Shown here: piece after piece, positions 44,415 to 53,296 of the stretch
Layout: each line of letters begins with the position of its first letter
Position numbering within the stretch: position 1 is the stretch's first letter
NCBI GenBank assembly: GCA_034440455.1
Contig: JAWXCB010000125.1
Span: forward strand, 1-64,000
DNA from: JAWXCB01 sp034440455
GTDB lineage: Bacteria > Bacteroidota > Bacteroidia > Chitinophagales > CAIOSU01
DNA length: 64,000 nt
Direction: 5' to 3'
Made by a program: the position numbers and the translations under genes
The notes under the pieces: generated by a model
What the model was told of the DNA's origin: nothing
Database searches by the model: none
Seen by the model: only the letters and a program-made list of their open reading frames with translations

Positions 44415-45325
44415 TTCAGTATCTGCAACGCAAAGAAGTTGATGATAACAAGTGGAACGCTTGTATACAGCAGGCTGCCAACAGCTATCCGTATGCGTTT
44501 ACGTGGTATCTTGATTGTGTTGCAGAGCAATGGGATGCTTTGGTGAGCGGTGACTACGATGCGGTATTCCCGCTTGTATGGAATCGCAGGTTTTTGATTC
44601 ACTACCTCTACCAGCCGATGTTCACGCAGCAGTTGGGTGTGTTTTCAAAAAACGTGTTGGATGAAAAAACGCTGCATGATTTTCTTGAAGCGATTCCTGT
44701 GCGTTATTGTTTTATCGAAATCAATGTGAACTATCAAAACCCCGTGCGGCATCCGTCATTTGAAATCATTCCGCGCACGAACAGTTACCTCGAATTGCAA
44801 TCCCCTTACGAAAAACTGTATCAAGCGTATCATGAAAACACGAAGCGCAATGTGCAAAAAGCTTTGAAAAACAACTTGCACGTTTCCGAAAATTTAAAAG
44901 CAGAAGCAGTAATTGAATTTTTCAAAACAAATTCAGGAATAAAAATTCCGGAATTGGGCGAATATCAATATGAGCATCTGGAAGAATTGATTGCAGAAGT
45001 AATGCAGCGCCAGATGGGAAAGCTGATTGGCGTGCAGGATACGAATGAAAATCTTTTCGCGGCAGGTTTTTTCATAGTAACAGAAAACAAAATCATCAAC
45101 CTGCTGCCCTCGACCGGGGAAGACGGGAAAAATAATGGCGCTGGATTTTTGATGATAGATTACCTCATCCGAAAATTCGCAGGCTCTGATAAAACACTTG
45201 ATTTCGAAGGCTCGATGATTCCCGGCATTGCGCGTTTCTATAAAAATTTCGGAGCGCAGGAACAAACCTATTGGCGGTTGCGCAGAAATAATTTACCTTG
45301 GTTCGCCAAGTGGATAAAAGGATAA
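44411..45325 (+). CDS. GNAT/FemAB-like acyltransferase
   Basis: 304 residues, GTG start. It resembles the FemAB-like branch of the GNAT fold that acts in surface polysaccharide or peptidoglycan modification (YEKLYQAYHENTKRNVQKA; FEGSMIPGIARFYKNFGAQE). Overlap of 4 bp with the deacetylase suggests a pair that changes acyl groups on one substrate. The donor is unknown. Confidence 0.75.
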   Translation: MIQYLQRKEVDDNKWNACIQQAANSYPYAFTWYLDCVAEQWDALVSGDYDAVFPLVWNRRFLIHYLYQPMFTQQLGVFSKNVLDEKTLHDFLEAIPVRYCFIEINVNYQNPVRHPSFEIIPRTNSYLELQSPYEKLYQAYHENTKRNVQKALKNNLHVSENLKAEAVIEFFKTNSGIKIPELGEYQYEHLEELIAEVMQRQMGKLIGVQDTNENLFAAGFFIVTENKIINLLPSTGEDGKNNGAGFLMIDYLIRKFAGSDKTLDFEGSMIPGIARFYKNFGAQEQTYWRLRRNNLPWFAKWIKG

Positions 45326-45335
45326 ATAAATTTTG

Positions 45336-45986
45336 ATGCTTTATAATCTCAGTGAAACCAAATCCCTCGCAGGACAATTTGTAGCCGAATTGCGCGATGT
45401 AACGATTCAAAATGATCGTATGCGTTTCCGTAGGAACATGGAACGCCTCGGTGAAATTTTTGCTTACGAAATCAGTAAACAGTTGGAATGGGAAGATACA
45501 GAGGTGACAACACCGCTGGGCATCGCCCGCACCAAAGCGTTGAAAGAACAACCTGTGCTTGCAACAATATTACGCGCAGGAGTTCCGTTGCATCAAGGCT
45601 TGCTGAATTTTTTCGACCGTGCCGATAATGCCTTCATTGCCGCCTATCGCAAGCATAACAAAGACGGTTCGTTTTTCATCAACCTCGAATATCTCACTTC
45701 TCCCCCGCTCGCTGACCGCATTGTGATTCTTTCCGACCCGATGCTTGCCACAGGCGCATCCTTAGTTTTAACAATTCAGGAGTTGCTTAAAGAAGGCGCG
45801 CCAAAACAAATTCATATCGTTACAGCGATTGCCAGCACAACCGGAATCGCGCATATAAAAAGCAACTTGCCAAATGTAAATATTTGGACAGGCGCAGTGG
45901 ATAATGAATTAACAGCGAAGGCATACATCGTTCCCGGTTTGGGCGATGCGGGTGATTTGGCTTTTGGAGAGAAGATGCAGGATTAA
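45336..45986 (+). CDS. upp: Uracil phosphoribosyltransferase
   Basis: 216 residues. Converts uracil and PRPP to UMP in pyrimidine salvage. The PRPP loop DPMLATGAS and the uracil-binding tail ending VPGLGDAGDLAFG are present. The start is the ATG at 45336; a TTG three bases earlier is also in frame. Confidence 0.95.
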   Translation: MLYNLSETKSLAGQFVAELRDVTIQNDRMRFRRNMERLGEIFAYEISKQLEWEDTEVTTPLGIARTKALKEQPVLATILRAGVPLHQGLLNFFDRADNAFIAAYRKHNKDGSFFINLEYLTSPPLADRIVILSDPMLATGASLVLTIQELLKEGAPKQIHIVTAIASTTGIAHIKSNLPNVNIWTGAVDNELTAKAYIVPGLGDAGDLAFGEKMQD

Positions 45987-45990
45987 CATA

Positions 45991-46027
45991 CTCCCTCTCC
46001 TTTTTGGAGAGGGTTGGGGTGAGGCTT
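45991..46027. repeat. Palindromic repeat CTCCCTCTCC...GGTGAGG between upp and the QueF-like gene
   Basis: CTCCCTCTCC then TTTTT then GGAGAGGGTTGGGGTGAGG. Same family as the copies in gatA and the EnvC-like gene. It fills the space between convergent stop codons. Confidence 0.8.
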
Positions 46028-46463
46028 ACATCACCACATCCCACGTGTCCTCATGACCGACCCAGTCTTTGAATTTTTCTTTTCCGCCACGAGCCGTCCA
46101 GTCAGAGTCAATGGTGAGTTTTGAGCTGATGCCGCCACGCGGGTTGCAAATCATCAGGATACGCATGCGCTCAGGTTCGTAAACCTCCATTAGATGTGCA
46201 TACACGATATTAATGAGGCGCTCATAAGAAACCACGATGTCGCGCAGTTGATATACATAGACTTTGAGCGATTTCAACTCGATGATTTTCTTTTTCGGAT
46301 AAAACGTAAGATAGATGGTCGCAAAATCCGGCTGCTCATGCACGCCAAGAAAAGTACACTCAGGCACTTTCACCTTCACTTCATAAGCCTCAGGGGAAGG
46401 ATTTGGAATCGCTTTCAAAAGCGTTTTGTCAATCTTGTCGTACAATTTTTTTTCTGCGCTCAT
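46026..46463 (-). CDS. QueF-family protein lacking the catalytic cysteine
   Basis: 145 residues, clearly QueF-like (NADPH-dependent preQ0 reductase family): ELKSLKVYVY for the NADPH side, QPDFATIYL, and PRGGIS near the end. In B. subtilis QueF the active-site sequence is EFTSLCPKTGQPDF with Cys55; here it is ECTFLGVHEQPDF, so Gly40 sits at the Cys place, with one residue less and a Cys four positions earlier (Cys36). His96 of the active site is Tyr80 here; Glu97 and Asp62 seem kept (Glu81, Asp46). Reductase activity is doubtful; a different reaction or binding role is possible. No other queuosine gene is close. Confidence 0.85.
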   Translation of the reverse strand: MSAEKKLYDKIDKTLLKAIPNPSPEAYEVKVKVPECTFLGVHEQPDFATIYLTFYPKKKIIELKSLKVYVYQLRDIVVSYERLINIVYAHLMEVYEPERMRILMICNPRGGISSKLTIDSDWTARGGKEKFKDWVGHEDTWDVVM

Positions 46464-46530
46464 CGCTTAGTTTTATTTAGGAGTGCAAAGAAACGCAAGT
46501 TTGATTGAAAAGATAAATTCGGATTATCGC

Positions 46531-46612
46531 GTCATGCCTGACTTGTTCCGGCATCCCCTGATTTCTCTTTTCATGCTTTCCTATGAGATGCAGGAACAAG
46601 TCCGGCATGACA
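46531..46612. repeat. Inverted repeat GTCATGCCTGA...CCGGCATGAC
   Basis: GTCATGCCTGACTTGTTCCGG at the left mirrors CAAGTCCGGCATGAC at the right, about 82 bp in total. Sister of the element at 37187. Lies just before mutY. Confidence 0.75.
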
Positions 46613-46649
46613 GTAAAGGAAGTTCCTGCTTCTCCTATAAATTCGCGCT

Positions 46650-47699
46650 GTGCTTCATCACGATTTCACCAAAAAACTTCTTGCCTGGCATAAAACCATT
46701 CACCGCCCCATGCCGTGGAAGGGCGAGAAGAATCCTTATCTTATCTGGCTATCTGAAATCATCCTGCAACAAACGCGCGTGGAGCAAGGGTGGGCTTATT
46801 ATTTAAAATTCAAAGAGCGGTTTCCTGTTTTAAAAAATCTTGCGAATGCTTCAGAAGATGAAGTATTGAAACTCTGGCAGGGATTAGGCTACAATACGCG
46901 CACGCGCAATCTTCATGTAGCGGCAAAATCTATTCAGCATGATTTGAAAGGAAAATTCCCAACCGATTATGAGGGCATTCGGAATCTAAAAGGAATTGGT
47001 GATTACACAGCCGCAGCCATCGCTTCGTTTGCATTTAATCTGCCCTACGTGGTGGTGGATGCAAATGTGTTTCGCGTGTTGTCGCGCTATTTTGGAATTA
47101 TCACTGCGATTGATTCCACGAAAGGAAAACAGCAGTTCAAAGCGCTTGCAGAACAACTGCTTTCAAAAAAGGAACCCGCAAAGTTTAATCAGGCAATCAT
47201 GGATTTTGGCGCAGTGCAGTGTGTGCCGAAAAATCCTGACTGCGGCAAGTGTGCTTTAAGTTCAAATTGCGTTGCAAGAAAAAAGAAGCAAGTTGAAAAC
47301 CTGCCCGTAAAGTCGAAGAAGACTAAACAGCGGGAACGCTTCTTTCACTACCTCGTGATTCTTGAAGGCGATTTTACATACCTGAAAAAGCGGGAAGCGA
47401 AAGATATTTGGCAGGGCATGTTTGAGTTTCCGCTGATTGAAGGAAAGCGTCTGCTGGAAAAAAGGCAACTGCTTCAAACCAAAGAATTCAAATCTCTTTT
47501 TTCGCAAAACAAAATCAGGAAGATTGAATTACATGCTTCGCTGCGACAGATGCTTTCTCACCAAAAAATTCACGCAGCGTTTTATGAAGTAACGCTTTCT
47601 TCAAAAATGAAGAATCAAAAATTTCTTCGTGTAGCAAACCGGGAAATCAATGGGTTTGCCTTTCCGGGCATTATCCGGGATTATTTGACTACGCGATAA
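46650..47699 (+). CDS. mutY: A/G-specific adenine glycosylase
   Basis: 349 residues, GTG start. MutY removes adenine opposite 8-oxoguanine. Visible: catalytic Glu36 in SEIILQQTRVEQ, helix-hairpin-helix LKGIGDYTAAAI (113-124), active Asp137 in VVVDANV, and the 4Fe-4S ligands as C-x6-C-x2-C-x5-C (CVPKNPDCGKCALSSNC). The C-terminal NUDIX-like domain recognises 8-oxoG. First gene of a run with ssb, gldE and gldD. Confidence 0.96.
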   Translation: MLHHDFTKKLLAWHKTIHRPMPWKGEKNPYLIWLSEIILQQTRVEQGWAYYLKFKERFPVLKNLANASEDEVLKLWQGLGYNTRTRNLHVAAKSIQHDLKGKFPTDYEGIRNLKGIGDYTAAAIASFAFNLPYVVVDANVFRVLSRYFGIITAIDSTKGKQQFKALAEQLLSKKEPAKFNQAIMDFGAVQCVPKNPDCGKCALSSNCVARKKKQVENLPVKSKKTKQRERFFHYLVILEGDFTYLKKREAKDIWQGMFEFPLIEGKRLLEKRQLLQTKEFKSLFSQNKIRKIELHASLRQMLSHQKIHAAFYEVTLSSKMKNQKFLRVANREINGFAFPGIIRDYLTTR

Positions 47700-47702
47700 A
47701 TG

Positions 47703-47782
47703 TTTCTCGCAGAGGCGCAGAGACGCAAAGTAGGAAACCCTCTTGTTGTATTTCTTTGCGCCTCTGCGCCTTTGCGGTGAAT
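47703..47782. repeat. Inverted repeat of the CGCAGAGGCGCAAAG family
   Basis: Left TTCTCGCAGAGGCGCAGAG and right TTTGCGCCTCTGCGCCTTTG pair with each other. Copies or halves at 55413, 56264 and 60433. Between mutY and ssb. Confidence 0.75.
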
Positions 47783-47897
47783 CTGCCTTTACGAAATAGT
47801 TTGCACAAAAAAGTAAAACTTCCTCCTGCCGTTTGGTTTTTTTCAAAGAATTTCCGACATTTAATTCTTATTTCAAAACCATTTAAATTTTCCAACC

Positions 47898-48350
47898 ATG
47901 AGAGGAGTAAACAAAGTAATCTTAGTAGGCAATCTGGGCAAAGACCCGGAAGTGCAATACCTTGACAATAGTGTGAGCGTAGCGCGCTTTTCACTCGCCA
48001 CCAATGATTCATACAAAGACAAAGACGGCAACCGCGTTGACCAAACCGAATGGCATAACATCACCGCATGGCGCGGGTTGGCAAAAATTGCCGAAGATTT
48101 TCTGAAAAAAGGCAGCAAGATTTACCTCGAAGGCAAAATCCGCACACGCTCATGGGATGATAAGCAAACAGGAGAAAAAAAGTACGCCACCGAGATTGTA
48201 GCAGATAATTTCATCATGCTCGACCGCAGAGAGGGAGAGGGCACTCCGGGCAGCTACCAGCCGGGCAACGCAAAAGCGGCTCCTGTAAGTCAGGATGCGC
48301 CAAACATTCCCAGCGAACCGGCACCGCAGGGTGATGATTTGCCGTTCTGA
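47898..48350 (+). CDS. ssb: Single-stranded DNA-binding protein
   Basis: 150 residues. Standard OB-fold start (MRGVNKVILVGNLGKDPEVQ), core WHNITAWRGLAKIAEDFLKKG, a Pro/Ala-rich linker and the acidic tip DDLPF that binds partner proteins. Ends at a terminator (48370-48404). Confidence 0.97.
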   Translation: MRGVNKVILVGNLGKDPEVQYLDNSVSVARFSLATNDSYKDKDGNRVDQTEWHNITAWRGLAKIAEDFLKKGSKIYLEGKIRTRSWDDKQTGEKKYATEIVADNFIMLDRREGEGTPGSYQPGNAKAAPVSQDAPNIPSEPAPQGDDLPF

Positions 48351-48369
48351 GTTTTCAGGCGAATAAATT

Positions 48370-48404
48370 ACAAAGGCACGAAGCAACAGCGCTCGTGCCT
48401 TTGT
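48370..48404. terminator. Intrinsic terminator after ssb
   Basis: 12-bp perfect stem ACAAAGGCACGA (48370-48381) / TCGTGCCTTTGT (48393-48404), then ATTTTAT. Lies between ssb and gldE, so gldE likely has its own promoter or partial read-through. Confidence 0.8.
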
Positions 48405-48459
48405 ATTTTATGGCAATCCCCTGCTTTTATCTAAATTTATCGGAACAATTACCCGCGAT

Positions 48460-49821
48460 TTGGACAGTATTCCTCTATCAGATTTCAATCAACTCCTTTT
48501 TTTATCAGTAGCCGGAATAATAAATTCAGTGTCGCTTCCGGTAGTGCTTTCGGGAGTAGTGATTTTGATTCTTATTTGTTTTTCAGGGCTTATCTCAGGC
48601 GCAGAAATCGGTTTTTTTTCCCTCACGGAAAAAGAATTCAACCTGCTGCGTGAAAAGGGTGACCACACCTCAAAAACGATAATCACATTGCTCTCAAAAC
48701 CGCGCCACCTGCTGGCGACATTGCTCATCTGCAACAACACGGTGAATGTAAGCATCGTCATTCTCTCCTACTTTCTGTTTTCAAATCTATTTGATTTTTC
48801 AGCGCACCCGCTGCTCGGATTTCTCATCAACGTGTTGGGTGTTACGCTTTTTCTCGTTTTGTTCGGGGAGGTGCTGCCTAAGGTTTATGCCACGCGCCAC
48901 AATCTGCAAATGGCTTCCATCATGGCAGTTCCGATTCTATTTGCCGGAAAGGTATTCAAGCCGTTGAGTTATCTGCTTGTTTCCTCCACACGGCTCATTG
49001 AAAAACTCCTCAGCAAAAAAGGATATAACGAGTTTAATCCTGAAGAACTCGAACACGCAATTGACCTTACGGCAGGCGAAAAATCATCGCGGCAGGAAGT
49101 GAAGATGCTCAAAGGCATCGTGCGTTTCGGCAACATTACCGTGCGGCAAATCATGCGGCAGCGCATGGATGTGGTGGCGGTTGACGATAGCGTGGCGTTT
49201 CCTGATTTAGTGAAAATTGTTACCGAAGCAGGCTATTCGCGCGTCCCCGTTTACCGCGACAGTCTGGATAACGTCATTGGCATTCTCTATGTGAAAGATT
49301 TGCTCGACCATCTGCATGAGCCAACCGATTTCAAGTGGCACAGACTGCTGCGCCCGCCTGTTTTTACACCACACACAAAGCGAGTGGACACGCTGCTGAA
49401 AGAAATTCAGAAAAAGGGCGTTCACCTGATTATCGCGGTAGATGAATATGGCGGCACATCCGGCATCATCACGCTGGAAGATATTCTGGAAGAAGTGATT
49501 GGTGAAATTCGCGATGAATATGATGCGCTCGAAGAAGAACCTTACTTTGAAAAAATTGACTCAAAAAATTTCGTGTTTGATGGCAAAACTCCCTTGCAAA
49601 ACATCTGCAATAAAATGAACCTCAGGAACGATGTGTTTGACGAAGTGCGAAAAGAAGCTGATACGCTTGCCGGAATGATTCTCGAATTGTCAGGCAAGAT
49701 GCCGGTAAAGAATGACGAGTTCCGGCATGAGCATTTTATATTTAAAGTCGTTTCTGTAGGCGACAACCGGATCAAGCGCGTTTTAATCACAGTAACGGAT
49801 GATGTCTATTCAGAGAATTAG
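48460..49821 (+). CDS. gldE: Gliding motility-associated protein GldE (HlyC/CorC-type)
   Basis: 453 residues, TTG start. Order: a DUF21 membrane domain (about 4 helices), two CBS domains (QIMRQRMDVVAVDD, then VDEYGGTSGIITLEDILEEV) and a C-terminal CorC_HlyC transporter-associated domain. In Flavobacterium gldE lies next to gldD and supports gliding. Overlaps gldD by 23 bp. Confidence 0.93.
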   Translation: MDSIPLSDFNQLLFLSVAGIINSVSLPVVLSGVVILILICFSGLISGAEIGFFSLTEKEFNLLREKGDHTSKTIITLLSKPRHLLATLLICNNTVNVSIVILSYFLFSNLFDFSAHPLLGFLINVLGVTLFLVLFGEVLPKVYATRHNLQMASIMAVPILFAGKVFKPLSYLLVSSTRLIEKLLSKKGYNEFNPEELEHAIDLTAGEKSSRQEVKMLKGIVRFGNITVRQIMRQRMDVVAVDDSVAFPDLVKIVTEAGYSRVPVYRDSLDNVIGILYVKDLLDHLHEPTDFKWHRLLRPPVFTPHTKRVDTLLKEIQKKGVHLIIAVDEYGGTSGIITLEDILEEVIGEIRDEYDALEEEPYFEKIDSKNFVFDGKTPLQNICNKMNLRNDVFDEVRKEADTLAGMILELSGKMPVKNDEFRHEHFIFKVVSVGDNRIKRVLITVTDDVYSEN

Positions 49822-50551
49822 GAATTACGAATTACGAATTACGAATTTGTTGAGCAGCGCGGGCGTTCCGGTTTACATTGCGCTTTGGGTCATCCTGAGC
49901 GTAGTCGAAGGATGTGCGTGTGCGAAGAGGGCTGCGTTTGCCTTGTTCGTTTGCTGGGGGATGATGTTCTTGCTCTTCTCCGGCTGCGACTCGCCCTACC
50001 CTCCTAAACCCAAAGGCTTTTTTAGAATCAACCTGCCTGAAAAATCCTATCGAGAATTCACCTCCGATGTTTGTCCCTTCCGCTTTCAATATCCCGTCTA
50101 TGCCGACATCGTGCGCGATTCCTTATTCTTTGACAAAGCACCCGAAAATCCCTGCTGGCTCAATATTGATTTCAAAGAATTAGGCGGCAAAATCCATTTG
50201 AGCTACAAAGAAATCAATGCAGAAAATTCATTGGAAAAATTGATTGAAGACGCGCATAAACTCACCTTCAAGCACACTACCAAAGCTGATTTCATTGATG
50301 AAAATATCATTGAAAATGGAAAAGGCGCTTCGGGGATTTTATTTGCAGTGGGCGGCAATGCAGCATCGAATGCACAGTTTTTTCTAACAGACAGCTTGCA
50401 TCATTTCATTCGCGGCTCGCTCTATTTCAATTCCACGCCAAATGAAGATTCCCTCGCGCCTGTCATCCGGTTTGTGAAGGAAGATATGCTGCTGCTGATG
50501 GAGAGTTTTGAGTGGGTGGAAACACTGAACATAGGAATCAAAATGGATTAG
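49799..50551 (+). CDS. gldD: Gliding motility lipoprotein GldD with a repeat-derived leader
   Basis: 250 residues. The conserved part runs from the lipobox GMMFLLFSGC onward (CDSPYPPKPKGFFRINLPEK, DVCPFRFQYPVYADI). The first 45 or so residues are odd: they contain an ATTACGA triple repeat and a GTCATCCTGAGC palindrome copy, translated as VILSVVEG. The real start may be nearer to the lipobox, but no in-frame ATG is well placed there; the ATG at 49799 is used, with doubt. Function: part of the gliding/T9SS machinery. Confidence 0.85.
   Translation: MMSIQRIRNYELRITNLLSSAGVPVYIALWVILSVVEGCACAKRAAFALFVCWGMMFLLFSGCDSPYPPKPKGFFRINLPEKSYREFTSDVCPFRFQYPVYADIVRDSLFFDKAPENPCWLNIDFKELGGKIHLSYKEINAENSLEKLIEDAHKLTFKHTTKADFIDENIIENGKGASGILFAVGGNAASNAQFFLTDSLHHFIRGSLYFNSTPNEDSLAPVIRFVKEDMLLLMESFEWVETLNIGIKMD
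49889..49914. repeat. GTCATCCTGAGC...GAAGGATG repeat in the gldD leader
   Basis: GTCATCCTGAGCGTAGTCGA followed by AGGATG is a half unit of the GTCATnCTGAG family and also matches words in the 42914 element. It sits in the presumed leader of gldD. Confidence 0.65.
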
Positions 50552-50572
50552 ATTTGCTCAAAGCAGCACTTC

Positions 50573-50824
50573 ATGAATACCCGTATTGAAAACAGAAAAC
50601 TCCGGTTTGTCCAAAACTTTCTGCGCGTAGGCGATGAAGAACTGATTAATAAGTTTGAAGAACTGCTTCGCAAGGAACAACTCAGGCTTATTGAGCGGGA
50701 ACTCAAAACGCCATTATCAAAAAAAGCCTTTAACGAAATAATTGACCAAGCTGAAGAGGATAACCGCAACGGCAGGCTTACGTCTGCAAAAAGCCTGAGA
50801 AAAAAAATCCGTTCGTGGAAATGA
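50573..50824 (+). CDS. Putative antitoxin upstream of ParE-like toxin
   Basis: 83 residues, helical and charged (RKEQLRLIERELKTPLSKKA, then ITD-type EEDNRNGRLTSAKSLRKKI). No DNA-binding motif recognised for certain. The gene ends in ATGA overlapping the toxin start, the usual antitoxin-then-toxin order. Confidence 0.7.
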   Translation: MNTRIENRKLRFVQNFLRVGDEELINKFEELLRKEQLRLIERELKTPLSKKAFNEIIDQAEEDNRNGRLTSAKSLRKKIRSWK

Positions 50825-51126
50825 GGGTCTTATGGACCGATACGGCAATAAGTCAGCTTGAGCAGATATTCTTTTATTACGCGCACAAGGCAAGTCCCGA
50901 AACAGCGATACGCATAACTCAGCGTATAGTTGATAAAACATTGATTCTCGGCTCCTTTTCAAGAATTGGGCAACGAGAAAATGATTTGATGCACAGAGCG
51001 CAGGAGTATCGCTACCTCGTTGAAGGTAATTACAAAATCATCTACTGGGTTGAAACGAGGTTTGTGAAAATTGCGAGTGTTTTCGATTGCCGCCAAAATC
51101 CTGAAAAAATATCCGTTATTGCGTAA
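50821..51126 (+). CDS. ParE/RelE-type toxin
   Basis: 101 residues. Fits the ParE fold: MRVLWTDTAISQLEQIFFYY, SRIGQRENDLMHRAQEYRYL, and YKIIYWVETRFVKIASVFDCRQNPEKI. ParE toxins block DNA gyrase, RelE relatives cut mRNA; the C-terminal FDCRQNPEK favours the ParE group. The start at 50821 overlaps the antitoxin stop by 4 bp; a GTG at 50815 is an alternative. Confidence 0.88.
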   Translation: MRVLWTDTAISQLEQIFFYYAHKASPETAIRITQRIVDKTLILGSFSRIGQRENDLMHRAQEYRYLVEGNYKIIYWVETRFVKIASVFDCRQNPEKISVIA

Positions 51127-51179
51127 TGCGCACTTGAATTCCCTTTTCAAAATTTAATTTTATCCCAAACTGAAATCGT

Positions 51180-53294
51180 TTGAATCCCCTCCTCGACCGT
51201 CCCATTGAATATGTGAAAGGCGTAGGTCCTTTGCGTGGCGACTTGCTGAAAAAAGAGTTGTTCATCTTCAAAGTGGAAGACCTGCTCAATCATTATCCCT
51301 TCCGCTATGTTGACCGCTCAAAGATTTCGCTCATCAAAGAAATTAAAGGTGATGAGCAATATGTGCAGGTGAAGGGTAAACTCACCTATTCCGAAGATGT
51401 AGGACAGAAATTTGCAAAGCGGCTCGTTGCGTATTTAAGAGACGAGTCGGGGCAAATCGAACTCGTGTGGTTCCAAGGCGCGAAGTGGGTGGCGAATAAA
51501 TTGGTGGTGGGCATGGAATATCTGGTGTATGGCAAGCCTTCTTTTTTCAATGGTAAGCTCAATATCGTGCATCCCGAAATTGAATTAATTGCAAAAGTAG
51601 AGTCGCAAAATTTTGCGTCTGTTGGCTTGCAACCCGTTTATCCCAGCACGGAGAAGCTCAAATCAAAAGGGTTGGATAGCAAAGGGATTTTGAAGTTGGT
51701 GTGGCAGGTAATGGAGGAATTGCAGGAAAAATATCTGCCAGAAAATCTCCCGGCATCTATCATCAATAAATACCGTTTCATTTCCCATTATGAAGCGGTG
51801 AAAAATATTCATCAGCCCGACAATGACAGGCTGCGCGAGAATGCGGTTGCCCGTTTGAAATTTGAAGAATTGTTTCTCTCGCAGGTGCGCATCCTGCAAC
51901 TGAAAGTCGGGCGCAAAGAACATGCGCAGGGATTTATTTTCACCAACATCGCTAACATTTTCAACACGTTTTATCATCAGCATTTAAAATTTCAACTTAC
52001 TGGTGCGCAAAAGCGGGTACTGAAAGAAATCAGGCACGATGTGCTTGCGGGTAAACAAATGAACCGCTTGTTGCAAGGCGATGTGGGCAGTGGAAAAACC
52101 ATCGTAGCGCTCATGACAATGCTGATGGCGCTCGACAACGGCTATCAAACTTGTCTGATGGCTCCTACTGAAATCCTCGCGCAGCAGCATTTTCGCAACA
52201 TCAAAAACTTGCTTGTCGGTTTAAATGTAAAAGTTGAAATGCTCACGGGTTCGGTGAAAGGAAAATTGCGCAAGCAAATCCTCAGTGAGCTTTCCACCGG
52301 AACAATCAACATCGTTGTGGGCACACACGCATTGATTGAAGGCGATGTGCAGTTCAGCAATCTCGGACTTGTAGTGATTGACGAGCAGCATCGCTTTGGC
52401 GTGGCGCAACGCGCAGCGTTGTGGGAGAAAAACGAACACCCGCCACACGTACTCGTGATGACGGCAACTCCCATTCCCCGCACACTTGCTATGACTGTTT
52501 ATGGCGATTTGGATGTGTCGGTGATTGACGAACTGCCACCCGGCAGAAAGCCAATTAAAACCATGCACTACTTCGATTCAAAGCGGCTGGCAATGTTCGG
52601 CTTTTTGAAAAATGAAATCGAAAAAGGGCGGCAGATTTACATCGTGTATCCGTTGATTGAAGAATCAGAGAAAGTGGATTTGAAAAATCTGATGGATGGA
52701 TACGAAAGTATTGCGCGTGAATTCCCAATACCGAAATATCGTGTGAGCGTATTGCACGGAAAAATGAAACCGGAGAATAAAGAAATAGAGATGCAACGAT
52801 TCATAAAAGGCGAAACGCATATCATGGTTTCAACCACTGTGATTGAAGTAGGCGTGGATGTGCCGAATGCTTCCGTAATGGTGATTGAAAATGCAGAACG
52901 GTTCGGGCTTTCGCAACTGCATCAACTGCGCGGGCGAGTTGGAAGAGGCGCTGACCAGTCGTATTGTATTTTGATGAGTGATTTTAAAATTTCACAGGAA
53001 GGTAGAACACGCTTGCAAACGATGGTGCGCACCAACGATGGGTTTGAAATTGCCGAAGTGGATTTGAAGATGCGCGGACCGGGAGATTTGGAAGGCACAC
53101 AGCAAAGCGGAGTGATGGATTTTAAAGTGGCGGATATTGTGCGCGATGCAAATATTCTGAAAGAAGCGCGTTATGCTGCGCAGGAATTATTGAATGATGA
53201 TGCGCATTTGGAAAAACCGGAGAACAGCGCGCTGAAAAGATTTTTATCCTCAAATAAAACTGTTTCAAAAAAACAGTGGAGTAGGATTTCTTAG
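51180..53294 (+). CDS. recG: ATP-dependent DNA helicase RecG
   Basis: 704 residues, TTG start. RecG remodels stalled forks and Holliday junctions. Wedge OB-domain in the N-terminal 180 residues, Walker A GDVGSGKT, DEQHRFGV box, TATPIPRT motif III, and QLRGRVGRG motif VI are all present. Normal length. Confidence 0.97.
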   Translation: MNPLLDRPIEYVKGVGPLRGDLLKKELFIFKVEDLLNHYPFRYVDRSKISLIKEIKGDEQYVQVKGKLTYSEDVGQKFAKRLVAYLRDESGQIELVWFQGAKWVANKLVVGMEYLVYGKPSFFNGKLNIVHPEIELIAKVESQNFASVGLQPVYPSTEKLKSKGLDSKGILKLVWQVMEELQEKYLPENLPASIINKYRFISHYEAVKNIHQPDNDRLRENAVARLKFEELFLSQVRILQLKVGRKEHAQGFIFTNIANIFNTFYHQHLKFQLTGAQKRVLKEIRHDVLAGKQMNRLLQGDVGSGKTIVALMTMLMALDNGYQTCLMAPTEILAQQHFRNIKNLLVGLNVKVEMLTGSVKGKLRKQILSELSTGTINIVVGTHALIEGDVQFSNLGLVVIDEQHRFGVAQRAALWEKNEHPPHVLVMTATPIPRTLAMTVYGDLDVSVIDELPPGRKPIKTMHYFDSKRLAMFGFLKNEIEKGRQIYIVYPLIEESEKVDLKNLMDGYESIAREFPIPKYRVSVLHGKMKPENKEIEMQRFIKGETHIMVSTTVIEVGVDVPNASVMVIENAERFGLSQLHQLRGRVGRGADQSYCILMSDFKISQEGRTRLQTMVRTNDGFEIAEVDLKMRGPGDLEGTQQSGVMDFKVADIVRDANILKEARYAAQELLNDDAHLEKPENSALKRFLSSNKTVSKKQWSRIS

Positions 53295-53296
53295 AA

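Noticed and set aside
47601..48012. Two overlapping minus-strand frames across mutY, the repeat and ssb
   Set aside because: They read through a palindromic repeat and antisense of ssb; no protein-like features.
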